Of a stretch of DNA of 64,000 nt, positions 51,806 to 60,650 are shown piece by piece. Numbering within the stretch: position 1 is the stretch's first letter; every line of letters begins with the position of its first letter. The stretch covers positions 248,001 through 312,000 of the forward strand of contig NZ_RXOE01000002.1 of NCBI RefSeq assembly GCF_003965815.1, given 5' to 3'. Origin of the DNA: Variovorax gossypii. Its GTDB lineage: Bacteria > Pseudomonadota > Gammaproteobacteria > Burkholderiales > Burkholderiaceae_C. The notes beneath the pieces were generated by a model. The model worked only from the letters and a program-made list of their open reading frames with translations, was not told where the DNA came from and ran no database searches. A program made the translations under genes and the position numbers.

Positions 51806-52799
51806 AGAAGACCTCACCCCACACAACATAGCCGGCAATACTGTCCGCGTTTCTTTTCATTCCCGCTGGGTCGCGTCTTGCTGCCGCACGAGATTGGCTC
51901 AAGTGATAAATCGTATCGAGGCTGCTAAAAGTGTCGTCGAAGTGCGTTACTTCGTGGATGAGCGTCGAGAGCTGTGAATCATGAGTTGCGGAAAGGTCTC
52001 GCAGATCGCAAAACGGGATATTGATTGCGATGGTTCGCGTTGCAAGATCCGGCTTGCAAACCATTGCAATCGTCTCATCGTCATACTTGGGCACGATGCA
52101 GCTGAGCCCTTTCCCTTCAGGCGTAAGCCGAATGAAGTTCTTGCAGGTCATCCCTTTCAGCACGCTTTCGCACGATGCCAAGCCTTTCCGTAGGTATTCC
52201 CGCATTGAGTGGTCTGCGACACCAAACCACTCTTCTACCCTCGAAATGTCATCGGCATCCCAGCGTTCCAACTCGGGGAGGCGCTTCTGCGCAATGAGAT
52301 AGATTGCCTTGTCTCGCAATTCCAGCATCTTGTCGCAGAACTGCTTGTTGGTCATGTTGGGGCAGATTTTTTCCGTCTGCTCGGCTTCGCGAGGATGCTT
52401 GACGACGGCATCAACCAGCTTCTTGCTTGCAGCAACCGTCTCGGGATCTCCAGAAAACCATCCTGGCGATGCGATCAGATTGCTGTTCAAACCCGCGTGC
52501 GCGGTGTGAGCGCCGTCGTCGTACTCTGCTGAATGCGGCTGCGCGGAGATGATCGGTTGGGGGGCCGGGCATTGGCACACGACTACGTCGCCCTCCAGTG
52601 CTATCTCCGCTATGAACTGCGGACGCCGTGGCCCTCCGGCCTTGGCGATGATGCCAATGCCGTTGCAGCCTTCGCAGTAGGCCCTGCCTCCGATCAAGGC
52701 GACTCGATGGCCGTGCATATCGATCATCGGGCCGTCGTAAGGCAACACTCGGCCGCCGGTAGTCGGCGGATCGCCGACTACGAGAAATTTGCGCATCAT
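51795..52799 (-). CDS. PAAR-domain type VI secretion effector with M35-like metallopeptidase domain
   Basis: The 334-residue protein opens with a PAAR domain (residues 1-85: VVGDPPTTGGRV, GHRVALIGGRAYCEGC, LEGDVVVCQC), the spike tip of type VI secretion. The C-terminal domain (about 140-334) has the zinc motif HEVTH (282-286) followed by NADS (317-320) and AGYVVWGE. This resembles the HExxH...NADSYxxF arrangement of M35 deuterolysin/Lys-endopeptidases. It probably cleaves proteins in a rival cell. The start MMRK at 52799 has GGGAGG before it. No other type VI genes lie in the window. Confidence 0.85.
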   Translation of the reverse strand: MMRKFLVVGDPPTTGGRVLPYDGPMIDMHGHRVALIGGRAYCEGCNGIGIIAKAGGPRRPQFIAEIALEGDVVVCQCPAPQPIISAQPHSAEYDDGAHTAHAGLNSNLIASPGWFSGDPETVAASKKLVDAVVKHPREAEQTEKICPNMTNKQFCDKMLELRDKAIYLIAQKRLPELERWDADDISRVEEWFGVADHSMREYLRKGLASCESVLKGMTCKNFIRLTPEGKGLSCIVPKYDDETIAMVCKPDLATRTIAINIPFCDLRDLSATHDSQLSTLIHEVTHFDDTFSSLDTIYHLSQSRAAARRDPAGMKRNADSIAGYVVWGEVFYAS

Positions 52800-52889
52800 C
52801 CTGAAACCTCCCTGTTGTGTCCGGGAGTTGTAGAAGGATGTCAGTGTTGACACTGTGGACTAGTGTCAGCCGGCTAGAAATTTTTCACG
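52800..52889 (-). repeat. Upstream region shared by the two PAAR genes, copy 2
   Basis: These 90 bp match 48541-48631. The TTGACA half-site (52847-52852) is kept and its partner reads TGTCAG (52864-52869). The region lies between the PAAR gene start and the upstream OmpA-like gene and probably holds the promoter. Confidence 0.75.
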
Positions 52890-52941
52890 GGCATCGGCGT
52901 TTTGATTGGAAGAACGCGTCTCTTTATGTGGCGCTTTTTCC

Positions 52942-53469
52942 TCATCGCGGCGAAGGCGGCTTGTAAAGCGGGTCGTCCCTTTGACAAGGGCATTCGTGGG
53001 GGCATGCCGGCAGGAATTCGACGTCCACGCCAAGCACACTTTGCTGCTTCTCTCCTCTTAGGTTCTTTGACGAAGAAGGCGCGACCACGTGGGACCGCTC
53101 AGGGAGCCGGACCTTCGCCTCTTCGAGTCCAAGGTTGTCCCTGAGAACACGGGCGACGTTGTGTGCACGTTCCATTCCCAGGCTATTGGATGGATGCTCC
53201 CCGGGCTCGGTCATCGCGTGGAGGGTGATGGACCCATGGTTCGGATACATCACCCGAAGATCCGCCATCCAGTGCGCCAGTTTCGACACCCGTGCGGCGG
53301 ACACAGAGGCGGAGTTCTTTTCGAAGTACACGTAGGCGGCCTTGATCGGGCTGCATGCGTGAGCGAAGGAAGCGGCCGACATCGCTAGGGCGACAGGCAA
53401 AAGCCAGAAGCCGGATTTGCACGCTGCAGGACGGTGCCTGCGACTCATGCCGTGAAGTTCTCGATCCAT
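52942..53469 (-). CDS. Secreted OmpA-like protein upstream of the PAAR effector
   Basis: The 175-residue protein has a signal peptide (FWLLPVALAMSAASFAHAC) and a domain with AYVYFEKNSASVSAARVSKLAHWM, the same OmpA-like outline as the two smaller neighbours. It has a longer C-terminal tail rich in Cys and Pro (LPACPHECPCQRD). ATG 53469 has AGGGG nearby and is preferred over ATG 53448. It lies 142 bp upstream of the PAAR gene on the same strand and is presumably part of that module. Confidence 0.68.
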   Translation of the reverse strand: MDRELHGMSRRHRPAACKSGFWLLPVALAMSAASFAHACSPIKAAYVYFEKNSASVSAARVSKLAHWMADLRVMYPNHGSITLHAMTEPGEHPSNSLGMERAHNVARVLRDNLGLEEAKVRLPERSHVVAPSSSKNLRGEKQQSVLGVDVEFLPACPHECPCQRDDPLYKPPSPR

Positions 53470-53715
53470 TCAGTACCCCTGTTGAGTTGATGACCCGAGA
53501 GGTGTACGCGCCAACGCCGGAAATCACTGTTGTCTATCGTCAATCCTCCGCTCGTATTTCACGGCCCGACTCGCATTCGATTTGTGCGGGCCTTACCCCC
53601 ACAACAAAAAGGTGAAATCCCCCCGCTGCATCCGAACCCCTCTCCAGTGCGTAAACGCCCCAGCAGCGAGGAGCTGCTGCCGTCCGTCTACCCATCTACA
53701 ACCAGGAGAACCCTC

Positions 53716-54285
53716 ATGCACACCACCCGTCTCATCGCCGCGCTCGGCGTCGTCCCGGCCGCTGCCGTGCTCGTCACCGCATGCGGCTCGATGTCTTCAG
53801 GCTCCATGGCCCCAGCATTCAACCAGTCGAGCCTGCCGCCGACGATCCAGGTGCCGGCCGGCAACAAGGTCGCCATGGAAACCGTGGGCAAGGGCGACAT
53901 CACCTACGAGTGCCGCGACAAGGCCAATGCGCCCGGCCAGACCGAATGGGTGTTCGTCGGCCCCGACGCCAAGCTGTGGGACCGCGGCGGCAAGCAGGTC
54001 GGCAAGTACTACGGCCCGCCGGCCACCTGGGAGTCGAACGATGGCTCGAAGCTCACGGCCACGCAGTTGGCGGTGGCGCCTTCGGGGCCAACGAGCCTGC
54101 CGTTCCAGCTCGTCAAGGCGAATCCGGCCGTGGGCACCGGTGCGATGACGGGCGTGACCTATATCCAGCGCGTGGCATTGCAAGGCGGTGTGGCGCCGGC
54201 GAATGTGCCGTGCACGCCGGCCACCAAGGGCCAGAAACAGGTCGTGCAGTACCAGGCCGACTACATCTTCTGGAAGGCGTCCTGA
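53716..54285 (+). CDS. DUF3455 lipoprotein
   Basis: The 189-residue protein has a lipobox (VTAC, Cys near 23) and the DUF3455 pattern: VPAGNKVAMETVGKGDITYEC, WVFVGPDAKLWD and the closing TPATKGQKQVVQYQADYIFW. These envelope proteins occur in many proteobacteria; their role is unknown. ATG 53716 follows AGGAGA. The 246 bp upstream show no gene. Confidence 0.87.
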   Translation: MHTTRLIAALGVVPAAAVLVTACGSMSSGSMAPAFNQSSLPPTIQVPAGNKVAMETVGKGDITYECRDKANAPGQTEWVFVGPDAKLWDRGGKQVGKYYGPPATWESNDGSKLTATQLAVAPSGPTSLPFQLVKANPAVGTGAMTGVTYIQRVALQGGVAPANVPCTPATKGQKQVVQYQADYIFWKAS

Positions 54286-54298
54286 GCGCAGGGGGCGG

Positions 54299-55486
54299 TC
54301 AGGCCTGCGTGGCGCCGGTCTTCCTGCGGGCGGCCACGGCCGAAGCAACACCGATCGCCCCCACCAGCAGGCACACCGCAAAGATCACCCCGCGCGTCTG
54401 CGTCGCATCCGCGAACGCGCCCACGATCAGCCCGGCCAGCGGTTGCGTCAGGTTGTTCAGCAGCACGATCACGCCGGTGGTCTTGCCGTAGTCCTGCGCC
54501 GGAATGATCCGCTGGCGGTGGATGCGGATGTAGATGCTGAACATCTTGTCGAAGCCGATCACCAGCAGGAAGCCGGCCGCATAGCCCCAGTGGCTGGTGC
54601 TCGCGGCGGTGAGCAGGCCGCCGGCCAGTATCAGTGCGTAGGCGGTGACGCCCATGCGCCTGAGCGGGATCGACCCGCGAATGATCGCCAGCAGGATCGC
54701 GATGGTGGCGACGGCCCCGAGCGTCTGCAGCCCGGCGTAGTAGGTGGCCGAGCGCTGGTGCAGGCCGGTGACCATCGCGGCGGCGGATGCCAGGGTGGTG
54801 CCGAGCATCAGGTTGACGCCGGATGTGAGCATGGTCAGGCGCAGCAGTCCCGGCAGGCGCAGCACGTGGCCGAGGGCCGTGATGATGGGCTGCAGGAAGT
54901 GGCCCGGCGCGCCCTGCGGCTCGTGCAGCCGCACGGAGTTGCCGCGGCGCCAGTACGAGGTGGCGACGTCGGCCAGCAGGAAGAAGCCTGCGGCCGCGCC
55001 GACCACCGCCTGCCACGGCCACAGCGCGAACAGCGCAGCGGCCACCAGCGGGCCGAGCACGGTGCCGGTCTGTTCGGCGGTCTGCGCATAGGCCAGCACC
55101 TTGTCGAAGCCGTGCTGCGTGGCGATCTGCGGCAGCATCACTTCGCGGGCCATCACGCCCTGGGTGGTGAGCACGCCGCACACCGCCGAGAGGCCGACCA
55201 GCCAGCCGATGCCGCCCATGGCCTCGTTGGCCAGCACGCCGAGCACGCAGACCAGCGCGCGAAGAATCTGGCTGCCGCGCAGCAGCTTGAGCGGCGACAC
55301 GCGGTCGCACAGCGCGCCGCAGACGGGAAACGACAGAAAGCGCGGCAGCGTCTCGGCAGCGAAGGCGTAGCCGGACCACGCCACGTCCTGCGTCACCTGG
55401 AACACCACCAGCGGCACCAGGAACAGCAGGATCTGGTCGGCGAGCCTGGAAAGGAACAGCGAGAAAAGAAAGGCCGGGAACTTCAT
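54299..55486 (-). CDS. MFS transporter
   Basis: The 395-residue membrane protein has about 11-12 helices and an MFS loop GALCDRVSPLKLLRGSQ matching motif A. The sequence is closest in style to the EntS/MFS_1 group of exporters. MKFPAF (ATG 55486) starts just before the first helix; the frame is open further upstream without family similarity. It is convergent with the DUF3455 gene and divergent from the HCCA isomerase-like gene. Confidence 0.84.
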   Translation of the reverse strand: MKFPAFLFSLFLSRLADQILLFLVPLVVFQVTQDVAWSGYAFAAETLPRFLSFPVCGALCDRVSPLKLLRGSQILRALVCVLGVLANEAMGGIGWLVGLSAVCGVLTTQGVMAREVMLPQIATQHGFDKVLAYAQTAEQTGTVLGPLVAAALFALWPWQAVVGAAAGFFLLADVATSYWRRGNSVRLHEPQGAPGHFLQPIITALGHVLRLPGLLRLTMLTSGVNLMLGTTLASAAAMVTGLHQRSATYYAGLQTLGAVATIAILLAIIRGSIPLRRMGVTAYALILAGGLLTAASTSHWGYAAGFLLVIGFDKMFSIYIRIHRQRIIPAQDYGKTTGVIVLLNNLTQPLAGLIVGAFADATQTRGVIFAVCLLVGAIGVASAVAARRKTGATQA

Positions 55487-55571
55487 CGCGCCGTCATGTC
55501 CCGCGCAGACCCCGAGGGGAGAAGGGTGAGAGGCGCGGTGAGGGCGGGCATGCGCTGAAGATAATCGAAAC

Positions 55572-56201
55572 ATGATCGCGCTCGACTGCTACTACAGCCT
55601 CTCCTCTCCCTGGGCCTACCTCGGCGGCCCCCAGCTTCAAGACATCGTGCGCCGCCACCACGTGCGGCTCACGCTCAAGCCCTACGACTTCCAGGCCGTG
55701 GTGCCGCAGACCGGCGGCATTCCGCTGAAGACGCGCCCCGAGCCGCGCCGCACGTACCACGCGCTCGAGCTCGCGCGCTGGAGCGACTACCTCGGCATGC
55801 CGATGAACCTGGAGCCCGCGCACTACCCGAAGGGCGCGCCCACCGATCCGAACTGGAACAAGTACCCGGGCTGGATGGTGATCGCCGCCCAGCTGCGGGG
55901 CCTCGACGCGCAACCGCTGTCGCACGCGCTGCTTCGCGCGCTGTGGGCCGAGGAGCGCGACACCTCGAAGGCCGAGGTGCGCATCGCCGTGGCCGACGAG
56001 AACGGCTACGACGGCGCCTCGCTGCAGGCGATGGAGCAGTCGGCCGAGGTGCTGGCGGTGTACCGCGCGAACAGCGCGGAGGCGGTGGAAGCGGGCGTGT
56101 TCGGCGCGCCGACCTTCATCCTGAATGGTGAGCGCTTCTGGGGACAGGACCGGCTCGCGTTTCTCGACCGGGCGCTGGACAAGTTGCGCGCGGCGGGCTG
56201 A
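55572..56201 (+). CDS. DsbA-family 2-hydroxychromene-2-carboxylate isomerase-like protein
   Basis: The 209-residue protein has the HCCA isomerase thioredoxin fold. The opening YYSLSSPWAYLGGPQL carries the catalytic Ser (11/12) in place of a CxxC, and GVFGAPTFILNGERFWGQDRL closes the fold. Such enzymes are glutathione-dependent isomerases in aromatic degradation or GST-kappa-like proteins. No naphthalene-type genes are nearby, so the substrate is open. Confidence 0.88.
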   Translation: MIALDCYYSLSSPWAYLGGPQLQDIVRRHHVRLTLKPYDFQAVVPQTGGIPLKTRPEPRRTYHALELARWSDYLGMPMNLEPAHYPKGAPTDPNWNKYPGWMVIAAQLRGLDAQPLSHALLRALWAEERDTSKAEVRIAVADENGYDGASLQAMEQSAEVLAVYRANSAEAVEAGVFGAPTFILNGERFWGQDRLAFLDRALDKLRAAG

Positions 56202-56223
56202 GCGCCCTGCAAAGGCCGAGTCG

Positions 56224-56565
56224 ATGATCGACCGTATCGTGTCGAAGCACGGAGAGGTCTTTGCCGTCATCGACTACAGGGCCGATGAAGACGTCCCGTA
56301 CTGTTTCTCCGCCCGAGTTCTCGAGAACCGGTTTCCGCAAGAGCTGGTCGCGCTCATCGATGAGTACAACAGCCTCGTCGACGACGGCGTGCTTTCGCTG
56401 CTCGACGACGTCGAAGAGCAGATCTACGCCTACGGGCTGAGGTTGATCGATCTCGACGAGAAGCTGTTCTGCATCCGTCTGGATGACGAGACTTCCATGT
56501 GGTTCTTTACGAGATATCCGACGGCTGGCGGTTTCGTGTCCGACTATCCGAGAGCATCCGGATAG
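56224..56565 (+). CDS. Hypothetical small acidic protein
   Basis: The 113-residue protein is acidic and cytosolic, with alternating strand and helix pattern (EVFAVIDYRADED, FPQELVALIDEYNSLVDD, LFCIRLDDETSMWFF). I recognise no family; size and acidity recall immunity-type proteins, but no toxin gene is adjacent. ATG 56224 lies 22 bp after the HCCA isomerase-like gene. Confidence 0.6.
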   Translation: MIDRIVSKHGEVFAVIDYRADEDVPYCFSARVLENRFPQELVALIDEYNSLVDDGVLSLLDDVEEQIYAYGLRLIDLDEKLFCIRLDDETSMWFFTRYPTAGGFVSDYPRASG

Positions 56566-56590
56566 GTCCAGAAGGCGTCGCCGCATCGAC

Positions 56591-57502
56591 TCAGAAGGCC
56601 GAGCGCGGCAGCAGCGCCGGTATCAGCGTGCGGTTCATCCGCTCGCGCCACCAGCGCAGCGCCTGTCCCTGCGCCCCGGTCTTCCAGGCCAGCCAGAAGG
56701 CTTCGGGAGCGCGCGGTTCCTCGGTGGGCAGCTCGACCAGCGTGCCGCGCCTGAGCTCGTCGACGATGCAGGCGCGCGGCAGGAAGCCGTGGCCCAGTCC
56801 GGCCACCTGGCAGGCGATCTTCGCGGGCATCGAGGGCACGGTGATGCGCGGCTGGCCGGCCAGCAGGCCGACGGTGCGTTCCGAGAGCGTGCGTGCGCTG
56901 TCGCCCACCACGATGGCGTTGCACTCCAGCAGGTCGCCGCGCTGCAGCGGCCGGCCCAGGCGCGTGAGCGGGTGCGTGGGCGCCACGCAGAAGGCGAAGT
57001 CGAGGCTGCCCACGGTCACGGCCTGGTAGCCGCCGCCGGCCGGGCCGTCGCCGGCGGCGATGACGATGTCGGCGCGGCCCTCGCGCAAAGCCTCCCAGCT
57101 GCCGGTGAGCGCCTCGCAGCCGATGCGCAGCCGCGTGCCGCAGCGCAGGTCTTCGAAGGCGCGGATGTCGCCGATGAGGGCCTGCGTGGGAATGAGCGAG
57201 TCGTGCACCAGGCGGATTTCCGACTCGTAGCCGGTGGCGATCTGGCGCATGCGCGATTCGAGGTCGCTCGCGGCGCCGAGCAGCCAGCGGCCTTCCTTGA
57301 GCATTTCTTCCCCGGCGGCGGTGAGGCTCACGCGCGGACCGTTGCGCTCGAAGATCAGCATGCCGAGCTGCTCCTCCAGCTTGCCCACGGCATAGGAGAT
57401 GGTGGAGGGCACCTTGTTCAGATGCGAGGCGGCTGCGGCGAAGGAGCCGTGGCGCGCGATGGCATCGACGATCTCGATGGCTTCCAGGCTGAGCTTGAGC
57501 AT
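56591..57502 (-). CDS. LysR-family regulator
   Basis: The 303-residue protein begins MLKLSLEAIEIVDAIARHGSFAAAASHLNKV, the winged helix of the LysR family, and has a full effector domain. It is divergent from the isochorismatase-like hydrolase gene. The palindrome at 57533 between them is the probable binding site, so it likely controls the hydrolase-XapX-amidohydrolase run. Confidence 0.9.
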   Translation of the reverse strand: MLKLSLEAIEIVDAIARHGSFAAAASHLNKVPSTISYAVGKLEEQLGMLIFERNGPRVSLTAAGEEMLKEGRWLLGAASDLESRMRQIATGYESEIRLVHDSLIPTQALIGDIRAFEDLRCGTRLRIGCEALTGSWEALREGRADIVIAAGDGPAGGGYQAVTVGSLDFAFCVAPTHPLTRLGRPLQRGDLLECNAIVVGDSARTLSERTVGLLAGQPRITVPSMPAKIACQVAGLGHGFLPRACIVDELRRGTLVELPTEEPRAPEAFWLAWKTGAQGQALRWWRERMNRTLIPALLPRSAF

Positions 57503-57532
57503 GCGATGGCCCGTGGAGGGTGGAAAATCTAT

Positions 57533-57549
57533 GTTCGAAAAATTCGAAC
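57533..57549. promoter_or_regulatory. Probable LysR operator upstream of the hydrolase-amidohydrolase operon
   Basis: GTTCGAA-AAA-TTCGAAC is a perfect 7-bp inverted repeat with a 3-base centre, 31 bp from the lysR start. A looser pair, GTTGAAT (57550) and ATTCAAC (about 57653), flanks the rest of the divergent space. Position and symmetry suit a LysR site. Confidence 0.6.
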
Positions 57550-57680
57550 GTTGAATATGAAAAGTTTCGTCGATGACGGCCTCTTGGCCCACGATGATTC
57601 GTTCCATGCCAAGGAGATTTCTCTCCGGAAGCGATTGTGAATCAGATCGAACATTCAACCAACCCATAGGAGTTTTTCAC

Positions 57681-58334
57681 ATGTCCATCAAAGCCACCCC
57701 CACCGCCGGCGCCAAGCTGCTCACCCCCACCGACCACACGCTGGTGATGATCGACTTCCAGTCGCAGATGGCCTTCGCCACGCACTCCATCGACGCCGTG
57801 AACCTGCGCAACAACGCCGCGCTGGTGGCGCAGGCGGCGGCCGGTTTCGGCGTGTCGACCATCCTCACGACGGTGGCCGAGAAGAGCTTCTCGGGCCCGA
57901 TGTTCAGCGAGATCACCGACGCCTTCCCGGGCCAGAAGATGCTGGACCGCACCTCGATGAACACCTGGGAAGACGCCGCCGTGATCGAGCGCGTGAACCA
58001 GATCGGCAAGCCGCGCATCGTGCTGGCTGGCCTGTGGACCAGCGTGTGCATCGTGGGCCCGGCGCTGTCGGCACTCGACCAGGGCTTCGAGGTGTACGTG
58101 ATCGCCGATGCCTGCGGCGACGTGTCGACCGAGGCGCACAACCGCGCGATGGAGCGCATGGTGCAGGCCGGCGCGCAGCCGATGACCTCGCTGCAATACC
58201 TGCTCGAGCTGCAGCGCGACTGGGCCCGCGGCGAAACCTACGAGCTGACCACCGGCATCGCGAAGAAGGTGGGCGGCGCCTACGGCCTGGGCGTGACCTA
58301 CGCCAAGACCATGTTCGGCGCGCACGAAGGCTGA
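57681..58334 (+). CDS. Isochorismatase-family cysteine hydrolase (YcaC-like)
   Basis: The 217-residue protein has the isochorismatase fold, with catalytic Asp25 (VMIDFQSQM) and nucleophile Cys123 (WTSVCIVG). The length and the ALSALDQGFEVYVIADACGDVS segment are close to the YcaC/nicotinamidase-like group. It would hydrolyse a small amide or related compound in the cytosol. A TAGGAG site precedes ATG 57681. It leads the LysR-controlled operon. Confidence 0.9.
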   Translation: MSIKATPTAGAKLLTPTDHTLVMIDFQSQMAFATHSIDAVNLRNNAALVAQAAAGFGVSTILTTVAEKSFSGPMFSEITDAFPGQKMLDRTSMNTWEDAAVIERVNQIGKPRIVLAGLWTSVCIVGPALSALDQGFEVYVIADACGDVSTEAHNRAMERMVQAGAQPMTSLQYLLELQRDWARGETYELTTGIAKKVGGAYGLGVTYAKTMFGAHEG

Positions 58335-58360
58335 TCGACAACACCGAGGCCGACGAGATC

Positions 58361-58654
58361 ATGAAGCCCTATGTCCTGTCGCTCGCGCTCGGCCTCCTGG
58401 TCGGCGTGATCTACGCACTCTTCCAGGTGCGCTCGCCGGCGCCGCCGGTCATCGCCCTGGTGGGGCTTCTCGGGATCCTGCTCGGCGAGCAGATCCCGCC
58501 GCTCATCAAGAGCGTGATCAAGCCCGACGCGGTGGCCACCTCGTGGCTGCACCACCAGGTCAAGCCGCACGTGTTCGGCGAACTGCCGAAGTGCGCGCAG
58601 CCGGCGGGCGCGAACACCGCCGAGGCCCCGTCCTCCGGAAGGCGTGACGCATGA
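58361..58654 (+). CDS. XapX domain-containing membrane protein
   Basis: The 97-residue protein has two hydrophobic helices (5-22 and 30-50) with the XapX pattern YVLSLALGLLVGVIYALFQVRSPAPP split along it, then a soluble tail with one Cys. XapX proteins have no known function but are often encoded with hydrolases of this operon type. The stop overlaps the start of the amidohydrolase gene by 4 bases. Confidence 0.87.
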   Translation: MKPYVLSLALGLLVGVIYALFQVRSPAPPVIALVGLLGILLGEQIPPLIKSVIKPDAVATSWLHHQVKPHVFGELPKCAQPAGANTAEAPSSGRRDA

Positions 58655-60645
58655 ACCCGTCCGCAGACCCCAGCCGCCGGCGCCTCCTCGGAGCGCTCGG
58701 CGCCACCCTCGCAGCCCCCGGCCTCGCGGTCGCCTCTTTCTCCGACACCATGACCACCAACACCGCAACCCCAGACCTGATCCTGCACAACGGCCGCTTC
58801 ACCACGCTGGACCGCGCCAACCCGGTGGCCGACGCCGTGGCCATCAAGGACGGCCGCTTCACCCGCGTGGGCCGGGCCGAAGACGTGCTGCCGCTGGCCG
58901 GCGGCGCCACTCGCGTGATCGACCTGCAGGGCAAGCGCGTGCTGCCGGGGCTGATCGACAACCACCTGCACATCATCCGCGGCGGCCTGAACTTCAACAT
59001 GGAGCTGCGCTGGGACGGTGTGCGCAGCCTGGCTGATGCGATGTCGATGCTCAAGCGTCAGGTGGCCATCACCCCCGCACCGCAATGGGTGCGCGTGGTG
59101 GGCGGCTTCACCGAGCACCAGTTCGTGGAAAAGCGCCTGCCGACCATCGAGGAGCTGAACGCGGTGGCGCCAGACACGCCGGTCTTCATCCTGCACCTGT
59201 ACGACCGCGCGCTGCTCAACGGCGCCGCGATGCGCGCCGTGGGCTACACCAAGGACACGCCCGCGCCTCCCGGCGGCGAGATCGTGCGCGACAGCGCCGG
59301 CAACCCCACGGGCCTGCTGCTGGCCAAGCCCAACGCGGCCATCCTCTACGCCACGCTGGCCAAGGGCCCGAAACTACCCTTCGACTACCAGCTCAATTCC
59401 ACGCGCCACTTCATGCGCGAACTCAACCGCCTGGGCGTGACCGGCGCCATCGACGCGGGCGGCGGCAACCAGAACTATCCCGACGACTACGAAGTGATCC
59501 AGAAGCTCGCCGACGACGGCCAGCTCACGATCCGCCTGGCCTACAACCTGTTCACGCAGAAGCCCAAGCAGGAGAAGGAAGACTTCCTCAACTGGACCGC
59601 CAACTCCAAGTACAAGCAGGGCGACGACTACTTCCGCCACAACGGCGCCGGCGAGATGCTGGTGTTCTCGGCCGCCGACTTCGAGGACTTCCGCCAGCCG
59701 CGCCCCGAGATGGCGCCCGAGATGGAAGGCGACCTCGAAGGCGTGGTGCGCATCCTGGCGCAGAACCGCTGGCCCTGGCGCATGCACGCCACCTACGACG
59801 AGACCATCAGCCGCTCGCTCGACGTGTTCGAGAAGGTCAACAAGGACACCCCGCTGGCCGGCCTGAATTGGTTCTTCGACCATGCCGAGACCATTTCCGA
59901 GAAGTCGATGGACCGCATCGCCGCGCTGGGCGGCGGCGTGGCCGTGCAGCACCGCATGGCCTACCAGGGTGAATACTTCGTGGAGCGCTACGGCGCCGCC
60001 GCGGCCGAGGCCACGCCGCCGGTCAAGCGCATGCTGGAGCGCGGCCTGAAGGTCTCGGCCGGCACCGACGCGACGCGGGTGGCCTCGTACAACCCGTGGG
60101 TGTCGCTGTCGTGGCTGGTCACGGGCAAGACGGTGGGCGGCCTGCAGATCACGCCGCAGCGCAACCTGCTCGACCGCGAACAGGCGCTGCGCATGTGGAC
60201 CGAGAACGTCACCTGGTTCTCGAACGAGGAGGGCAAGAAGGGCCGCATCCAGGCCGGCCAGCTCGCCGACCTCGTGGTGCCCGACCGCGACTTCTTCGCC
60301 TGCCCCGAATCGGACATCGCCGACACGACCGCACTGCTGACGATGGTGGGCGGCAAGGTGGTCTACGGCGCCGGTGCTTTCGCCTCGCATGACGAAGGCT
60401 CGGTGCCGCCGGCCATGCCCGACTGGTCGCCCGCGCGCACCTTCGGCGGCTATGCCGGCTGGGCCGACAAGAAGGAAGGAGCGCCGCTGCAGAAGGTGAT
60501 GCGCAATGCGGCCATGTCCTGCGGCTGCGCCAACAACTGCAACGTGCACGGCCACAGCCACGCCACGGCCTGGAGCAGCAAGCTGCCCGTTGGCGACCTG
60601 AAGAGCTTCTGGGGCGCACTCGGCTGCGCATGCTGGGCGGTGTGA
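58651..60645 (+). CDS. Tat-exported YtcJ-type amidohydrolase with Cys/His-rich C-terminal tail
   Basis: The 664-residue protein has a twin-arginine leader (SRRRLLGALGATLAAPGLAVA) and a YtcJ/amidohydrolase domain with metal residues in GLIDNHLHI, MHATYDE, FDHAE and AGTDATR. After the domain (about residue 610) it carries an unusual tail, AMSCGCANNCNVHGHSHA, then GCACWAV, rich in Cys and His and probably metal-binding. It should act in the periplasm on an amide or ester. It overlaps xapX and is followed 5 bp later by DoxX. Confidence 0.88.
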   Translation: MNPSADPSRRRLLGALGATLAAPGLAVASFSDTMTTNTATPDLILHNGRFTTLDRANPVADAVAIKDGRFTRVGRAEDVLPLAGGATRVIDLQGKRVLPGLIDNHLHIIRGGLNFNMELRWDGVRSLADAMSMLKRQVAITPAPQWVRVVGGFTEHQFVEKRLPTIEELNAVAPDTPVFILHLYDRALLNGAAMRAVGYTKDTPAPPGGEIVRDSAGNPTGLLLAKPNAAILYATLAKGPKLPFDYQLNSTRHFMRELNRLGVTGAIDAGGGNQNYPDDYEVIQKLADDGQLTIRLAYNLFTQKPKQEKEDFLNWTANSKYKQGDDYFRHNGAGEMLVFSAADFEDFRQPRPEMAPEMEGDLEGVVRILAQNRWPWRMHATYDETISRSLDVFEKVNKDTPLAGLNWFFDHAETISEKSMDRIAALGGGVAVQHRMAYQGEYFVERYGAAAAEATPPVKRMLERGLKVSAGTDATRVASYNPWVSLSWLVTGKTVGGLQITPQRNLLDREQALRMWTENVTWFSNEEGKKGRIQAGQLADLVVPDRDFFACPESDIADTTALLTMVGGKVVYGAGAFASHDEGSVPPAMPDWSPARTFGGYAGWADKKEGAPLQKVMRNAAMSCGCANNCNVHGHSHATAWSSKLPVGDLKSFWGALGCACWAV

Positions 60646-60650
60646 GGAAG

